Positions 60,525 to 64,000 of a DNA stretch of 64,000 bases are shown one piece after another. The translations under genes and the position numbers were made by a program. Location: assembly GCA_910579545.1 (NCBI GenBank), contig CAJTVI010000001.1:124001-188000 (forward strand). Reading direction: 5' to 3'. This stretch comes from an uncultured Oscillospiraceae bacterium (GTDB lineage Bacteria > Bacillota > Clostridia > Oscillospirales > Ruminococcaceae). Within the stretch, counting starts at the first letter, position 1. Each line of letters starts with the position of its first letter. The notes beneath the pieces were generated by a model. It ran no database searches, was not told the origin of the DNA, and saw only the letters and a program-made list of their open reading frames with translations.

Positions 60525-60563
60525 AAAAGCGGCGAAAAAGAAAAGGTCTTTTTCGCCGCTTTT
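60525..60563. terminator. intra-operon terminator after the substrate-binding protein gene
   Basis: AAAAGCGGCGAAAAAGA and its perfect complement, with T-rich arms on both strands. It lies 47 nt past the binding-protein stop and would let that gene be made in excess over the permease and ATPase, a common design. Confidence 0.8.
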
Positions 60564-60609
60564 GGAATGGATTTTTGAGGGTTTTGCCCTGTTTTTTGAA
60601 GCCCCCTGC

Positions 60610-61620
60610 TTAGCCGATGGCCTCGTAGCCCTCCGGCGGGGTGATGCCGAGCTGCTGGCAGATGTCGGCATTGTACTTTTTGGTCACCTGGGGCGCATAC
60701 TCGATGGGCATGGTGGAGATGTCCGCCTCGCCGGTGAGGATCTTGGCGGCCATCTGGCCGGTGGTGTAGCCGATGTCGTAATAGCTGATCGAGAGGGTGG
60801 CCACGCCGCAGCCGCCGCAGATGCCCTCCTCGCCCGCGATCACCGGCACCTTGGCCGGGATCACCACGTTGGCGATCGCCTCGGTGTTGTTGGCGGCGGT
60901 GTTGTCGGTGGGAACATAGAGCACGTCCGAAGCGTCGCAGGCCGACTGTACCACCGAGCCAATGTCGTTGGAATCGGTAAAGGCAAACCGCTCACAGGTG
61001 TAGCCAAGGCCCTGCAGCGCCTTTTCGACCACCTCGATCTGGTAGACCGAGTTCGGCTCGCCCGAGCAGTAGATCAGGCCGACCTTTTTGGCGTCCGGGA
61101 ACATGTCGTGCAGCATCTGGGCCTGCTGGTCCAGCGGGGCCAGGTCCGAGGTGCCCGAAATGTTGCCGCCCACCGTGCCGGTCCAGCCGCTGATCTCAAG
61201 GGCGGTGGCATAGTCGGTGACCGAGGTGCCCAGCACCGGGATGTCCGAGGTGGCGGCGGCCGCGGCCTGCAGCGGCGCGGTGGCGTTGGCCAGGATCAGA
61301 TCGACCCCCTCGGACACAAAGCCGTTTACAATGGTGGTGCAGGTGGAGGCGTCGCCCGAGGCGTTGCCCTCCTCAAAGGTCACCGCGTCGCCCAGCGCCT
61401 CCTTGAGGGCGTCCTTAAAGCCCTGGGTGGCGGCGTCCAGCGCGTCGTGCTGGACAAGCTGGCAGATGCCCACGGTATAGCTGCCGCCCTCGGCCGGAGT
61501 GCTGGCGGCCGGGGTGCTGGCCGCCGGGTCTTGGGCGGGGGTGCTGCTGGCCGCGCCGCCGCAGCCGGCAAGAGCGGCCAGCAGGCAGAGCGCAAGCGCA
61601 ATGGAAATGATCTTTTTCAT
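60610..61620 (-). CDS. ABC_sub_bind family substrate-binding lipoprotein (TrpX-like)
   Basis: 336 aa. Signal peptide and lipobox LAGC (Cys about residue 20), Ala/Pro/Ser/Thr linker to about 45, then a periplasmic-binding fold: YTVGICQLVQHDALDAATQGFKDAL (about 47-72), ILANATAPLQAAAAATSDIPVLGTSVTD (about 108-135), VGLIYCSGEPNSVYQIEVVEKAL. The C-terminus (DISTMPIEYAPQVTKKYNADICQQLGITPP) is characteristic of PF04392 proteins. Tryptophan or another amino acid is the probable ligand. Transcribed from the promoter at 61907-61935 through a long, highly structured leader. Confidence 0.9.
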   Translation of the reverse strand: MKKIISIALALCLLAALAGCGGAASSTPAQDPAASTPAASTPAEGGSYTVGICQLVQHDALDAATQGFKDALKEALGDAVTFEEGNASGDASTCTTIVNGFVSEGVDLILANATAPLQAAAAATSDIPVLGTSVTDYATALEISGWTGTVGGNISGTSDLAPLDQQAQMLHDMFPDAKKVGLIYCSGEPNSVYQIEVVEKALQGLGYTCERFAFTDSNDIGSVVQSACDASDVLYVPTDNTAANNTEAIANVVIPAKVPVIAGEEGICGGCGVATLSISYYDIGYTTGQMAAKILTGEADISTMPIEYAPQVTKKYNADICQQLGITPPEGYEAIG

Positions 61621-61678
61621 GGTTTCCCTCCTGTTTGCGGCCCCTCCCCTCTATTTAAAAGAAAGGCCGCGTTTCTTA

Positions 61679-61707
61679 GCGGCGGTTCCATAAGAAAACA
61701 AAGCCGC
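61679..61707 (+). repeat. 29-nt dispersed leader repeat, copy 2 (left arm of the palindrome)
   Basis: Exact reverse complement of 8420-8448. The core ATAAGAAAACAAAG is at 61690-61703. It pairs with the core of the opposite arm at 61836-61849. Confidence 0.8.
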
Positions 61708-61813
61708 AAATTCTACTGGTCAGCCGCATCCGCTGTGTCAGAAAAGCTTGGAATACACCAAGTATTCCTGCACTTTTCTTCCTTGCGGCTGCGGCCGCCC
61801 AGCGAATTTCCGG

Positions 61814-61850
61814 TGGATCGAATTTTGTTCTGAATCTTTGTTTTCTTATC
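61814..61850 (-). repeat. 37-nt leader motif, TrpX copy
   Basis: On the transcribed strand: GATAAGAAAACAAAG, then a short variable part, then GAACAAAATTCGATCCA. It matches 63538-63574 in front of the AgcS gene at about 30 of 37 positions with one gap. Confidence 0.7.
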
Positions 61851-61906
61851 TCACTGCCGCTTTACCCTTGCCCGCAAATCGTTTTGAGGGCAATTTAACA
61901 GGGTAA

Positions 61907-61935
61907 AGTATAGCACAGCCTTTGCGCCAAAACAA
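61907..61935 (-). promoter_or_regulatory. promoter of the TrpXYZ-like operon
   Basis: Minus strand TTGTTT (61935-61930), 17-nt spacer, TATACT (61912-61907). The leader is about 280 nt. Its first part (61906-61860) can fold into a hairpin through TTTACCC/GGGTAAA and TTGCCC/GGGCAA, followed by the large palindrome. Confidence 0.65.
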
Positions 61936-62007
61936 GCGGCATAGATATACATAATAAATCGTCCATTTTGCTGATAAAACATTGAATATGCACAAAAAGC
62001 GTGGTTT

Positions 62008-63420
62008 TTATTCATCCGGGGCCATGCTGCGGCCGGCAAGGCGGCGGCGCAGCGCCCCGATCGCCTCGCCGCCCAGCAGCCAGAGCGCGGCAAGGTTTGG
62101 CAGGGCCATCAGGCCGTTGAAGGTATCGGCCAGCTGCCAGACCAGTTCCAGATCCATCACGCTGCCCAGCACCACAAACAGCACAAACACCACCCGGTAG
62201 CCCATCACCGCCGCCCCGCCCCGCAGCCAGCGGATGCACCGCTCGCCGTACTGGCTCCAGCACAGGATGCTGGAAAAGGCAAAAAGCCCCAGGCAGACCG
62301 CCACCAGCTGCCGCCCCGGCTGGCCCAGCACCGCGGCAAAGGCGTTGCCGGTCATCACCGAGCCGTTGGCCAAGAGGCCAAACAGGTCGGTGCCGCGGGC
62401 CATGGCGTAGAGCCGGGGGTCGTAAACGCCCGAGGTGAGGATGACCAGGGCGGTGAGGGTGCAGACCACGAGGGTGTCGGCCAGGACCTCAAAGATGCTC
62501 CACATGCCCATGGTGACCGGGTCCTGCAGATCGGAGGCCGCGTGGGCCAGCACCGAGGAACCGAGCCCCGCCTCGTTGGAAAACACCCCCCGCGCCATGC
62601 CGCTGCGCAGCGCCTGCATGACCCCGTAGCCGGCAAAGCCGCCCAGCCCGGCCCGCAGCCCAAACGCCCCTTTAAAGATGGCGGCAAAGGCCGCCGGCAG
62701 CCGCCCGGCGTTGGCCCAGAGCACCGCCAGCGCCCCGCCAAGGTAGAGCAGGGCCATAAACGGCACCAGCCTTGCGGCCACCCGGGCCATGCGCTGCACC
62801 CCGCCCGCCAGCACAAGCGCCGTAAGGGCCGCCAGGGCGCAGCCGGTGACCAGCGGCGGCACGCCGGCCGCCGCCTTGACGGAGGCGGCGATGGAATTGG
62901 CCTGCGAGAGGTTGCCCATGCCGCAGGAGGCCAACAGCGCAAGCGCCGCGTACACGCAGGCCAGCCCCCTGCTGCCAAGGCCGTACTGCATATAGGCCAT
63001 GGGGCCGCCGTTCCACCCGCCATCCGGCGCGCGGCGGCGGTAAAGCCCGCCCAGGGTATTTTCTGCAAAGCCGGTCATGGCGCCAAAAATGGCCGAGAGC
63101 CACATCCAGAAGATGGCCCCCGGCCCGCCCGCCGCCAGCGCGGTGGCTACCCCGGCAATGTTGCCGGTGCCGATGGTTCCGGCCAGCGCGGTGCACATGG
63201 CCTCAAAAGGGGAGATGCCCTGCTGCCCGGCTTTTTTGCGGCGTTTGCCCCCGCGCAGCGCGCCAAGGCAGGTGCAGCGCAGCCAGAGCCCCGCGTGCCG
63301 CAGCTGGAAAAACGAACTGCGCAGGGTAAATATGACCCCGGTGCCCAGCAAGAGCAGCAGGGTTGCGGGGCCAAACACCAGCTCGCTGAGCCAGCGGTTT
63401 GCCCGGACGATCCACTCCAT
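62008..63420 (-). CDS. sodium:alanine/glycine symporter (AgcS family)
   Basis: 470 aa from ATG 63420 (MEWIVRANRWLSELVFGPATLLLLLGTGV), GGGAGGG upstream. About eleven helices. Signature segments: FEAMCTALAGTIGTGNIAGVATALAAGGPGAIFWMW (about residues 71-106), GGPMAYMQYGLG, GNLSQANSIA, GMARGVFSNEAGLGSSVLAHA (about 280-300) and FAFSSILCWSQYGERC. AgcS proteins import alanine or glycine with sodium. Its roughly 200-nt upstream region contains the third copy of the leader motif. Confidence 0.93.
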   Translation of the reverse strand: MEWIVRANRWLSELVFGPATLLLLLGTGVIFTLRSSFFQLRHAGLWLRCTCLGALRGGKRRKKAGQQGISPFEAMCTALAGTIGTGNIAGVATALAAGGPGAIFWMWLSAIFGAMTGFAENTLGGLYRRRAPDGGWNGGPMAYMQYGLGSRGLACVYAALALLASCGMGNLSQANSIAASVKAAAGVPPLVTGCALAALTALVLAGGVQRMARVAARLVPFMALLYLGGALAVLWANAGRLPAAFAAIFKGAFGLRAGLGGFAGYGVMQALRSGMARGVFSNEAGLGSSVLAHAASDLQDPVTMGMWSIFEVLADTLVVCTLTALVILTSGVYDPRLYAMARGTDLFGLLANGSVMTGNAFAAVLGQPGRQLVAVCLGLFAFSSILCWSQYGERCIRWLRGGAAVMGYRVVFVLFVVLGSVMDLELVWQLADTFNGLMALPNLAALWLLGGEAIGALRRRLAGRSMAPDE

Positions 63421-63537
63421 ACCCACAGCCCTCCCTTTGGCGGCAGGGACGCGCCGCCCTCGCCAAGATATATGCGCAAGGGTGCGGGCGGCATGCGCCA
63501 AGGAGCTTTGGGCATCCGGCCGTTTGCGGTGGTTCCA

Positions 63538-63574
63538 TGGATCGAATCTTGTTCGGGAGCTTTGTTTTTTATCC
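63538..63574 (-). repeat. 37-nt leader motif, AgcS copy
   Basis: On the minus strand GGATAAAAAACAAAG, a variable CTCCC, then GAACAAGATTCGATCCA. It is the counterpart of 61814-61850. CGGG and CCCG flank the A-rich core and can pair, so stem sequence differs from copy 1 while the loop is kept. Confidence 0.7.
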
Positions 63575-63621
63575 CGCCTCCGCTTTTGCCGGGACGGATG
63601 TGCGGGGCGCGGGCGGCAGGT

Positions 63622-63996
63622 TCATCCGCCCTGCCTGCCCCATCTTTGCCAAAAGGGTGCTTTCTTTGTTGTTTTGGGGGCGTTTGGCGGGGCCGGGGCA
63701 CCGTCTTTTGGGGCGGGCGCCGCCCCTGGCCCGGCATCCTCCAAGAGTTCCCACACAAAGGGCAGCGCCTGCCAAAGCATCCCCTCCATCTTTTTGGCCT
63801 GCTGCTGGTCAGGGGTTCCCTCCGGCCCGTATGCCGCGGGGAAGGCCGCATACAAGCAGTCCCGCAGGCTCGCGCCCTGCGCAAGGGGCAGCCGCTGGGT
63901 GACCGAGTGCTTTTGGTCGCTTGAGAGCCACTGCACCCGCAGTTCGGGCGGGCGGGCCGTTTCCTCGTTGATCCAGCAAAAAAAGCCGTCCATCAT
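63622..63996 (-). CDS. hypothetical protein, possibly 5'-incomplete at the window edge
   Basis: 124 aa from the first visible ATG (63996), only four bases from the window end, so the real start may lie outside. The first 85 residues look globular (FFCWINEETARPPELRVQWLSSDQKHSVTQRLPL, WQALPFVWELLEDAG) and the rest is a Pro/Ala/Lys-rich tail ending in WQRWGRQGG. No signal peptide or known domain recognised. It precedes the AgcS gene on the same strand with a 201-nt gap. Confidence 0.55.
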   Translation of the reverse strand: MMDGFFCWINEETARPPELRVQWLSSDQKHSVTQRLPLAQGASLRDCLYAAFPAAYGPEGTPDQQQAKKMEGMLWQALPFVWELLEDAGPGAAPAPKDGAPAPPNAPKTTKKAPFWQRWGRQGG

Positions 63997-64000
63997 TTCG

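Larger units (their letters stand above)
61679..61860. repeat. about 180-nt imperfect palindrome in the TrpX-like leader
   Basis: The two arms match over most of their length: GCGGC/GCCGC ends, the 14-nt core (61690-61703 with 61836-61849), a second block at about 61704-61734 with 61773-61813 (CCGCAAATTC, CTGG and GCCGCA segments), and a central hairpin GGAATAC/GTATTCC at 61750-61768. The right arm has about 22 extra nt (61814-61835). It lies between the promoter and the start codon, so the RNA would form one long stem. It may be a decayed MITE or a structured regulatory RNA. Confidence 0.75.

Noticed and set aside
61621..61906. Tryptophan T-box in front of the TrpX-like gene
   Set aside because: The conserved T-box core (GGGTGGTACC or close variants) is absent from this leader, unlike the alaS leader.

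Overview
The window is GC-rich, densely coding chromosomal DNA of an anaerobic, probably spore-forming Firmicute. A member of the Oscillospiraceae/Ruminococcaceae is my best guess, by inference only. The support is a GerA-type germinant receptor operon with a forespore-type promoter, a CIRCE-controlled groES-groEL operon, a T-box in front of alaS, rubredoxin plus 'reverse' rubrerythrin for oxygen/peroxide defence, GGAGG-type ribosome binding sites, and frequent GTG/TTG starts. I see no rRNA, tRNA, CRISPR array, prophage or complete insertion sequence. Most of the window is core genome with small accessory cassettes.

Layout. 1-3.6 kb: gerA-gerAB (minus), a DUF421/DUF4363 pair (plus), nrdR. 3.6-8.5 kb: a TIM-barrel isomerase-like protein, a fused SecDF, and a class I aminotransferase. 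8.6-15.4 kb: radC-uvrB-uvrA repair operon with a divergent pseudouridine synthase. 15.5-21.2 kb: a TfoX-like protein, a coiled-coil hypothetical protein, then an operon of ECF sigma factor, membrane protein, ABC ATPase and two permeases; the first permease gene is interrupted by an in-frame TAG. 21.2-30.8 kb: comEC-holA, an RNase M5-like protein, a purine phosphoribosyltransferase, a HIT protein, T-box-alaS and a class B PBP. 31-41 kb: a MarR regulator with a TauE-like exporter, pckA, a PHP phosphoesterase, groES-groEL, a lipid kinase, a second DUF421 gene and rubredoxin/rubrerythrin. 40.4-45.4 kb: a HepT-like membrane protein divergent from an FMN-binding lipoprotein, then a DUF4358 lipoprotein-MBOAT-DHHW cassette that probably O-acylates a surface polymer. 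45.4-50.9 kb: a TRAP transporter with an amidohydrolase and a divergent LysR regulator. 51-58.5 kb: an ABC-F operon, a large anchored SGNH hydrolase and an alpha/beta hydrolase. 58.7-64 kb: a TrpXYZ-type ABC importer, an AgcS-type alanine/glycine symporter and a terminal hypothetical protein.

The least ordinary signal is a small repeat family in 5' leaders. A 29-nt sequence occurs identically, in opposite orientation, at 8420-8448 and 61679-61707. Its core, ATAAGAAAACAAAG, lies on the transcribed strand in the leaders of three genes related to amino-acid metabolism or uptake: the aminotransferase, the TrpX-like importer and the AgcS symporter (a one-base-shorter variant there). In front of the importer it forms the outer arms of a roughly 180-nt imperfect palindrome. 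It may be a degenerate miniature mobile element or an undescribed structured RNA leader. Other items to check are the nonsense codon in the ABC permease, a rubredoxin with CxC instead of CxxC, a palindromic operator-like site upstream of the TfoX-like gene, and the TRAP/amidohydrolase cassette of unknown substrate.
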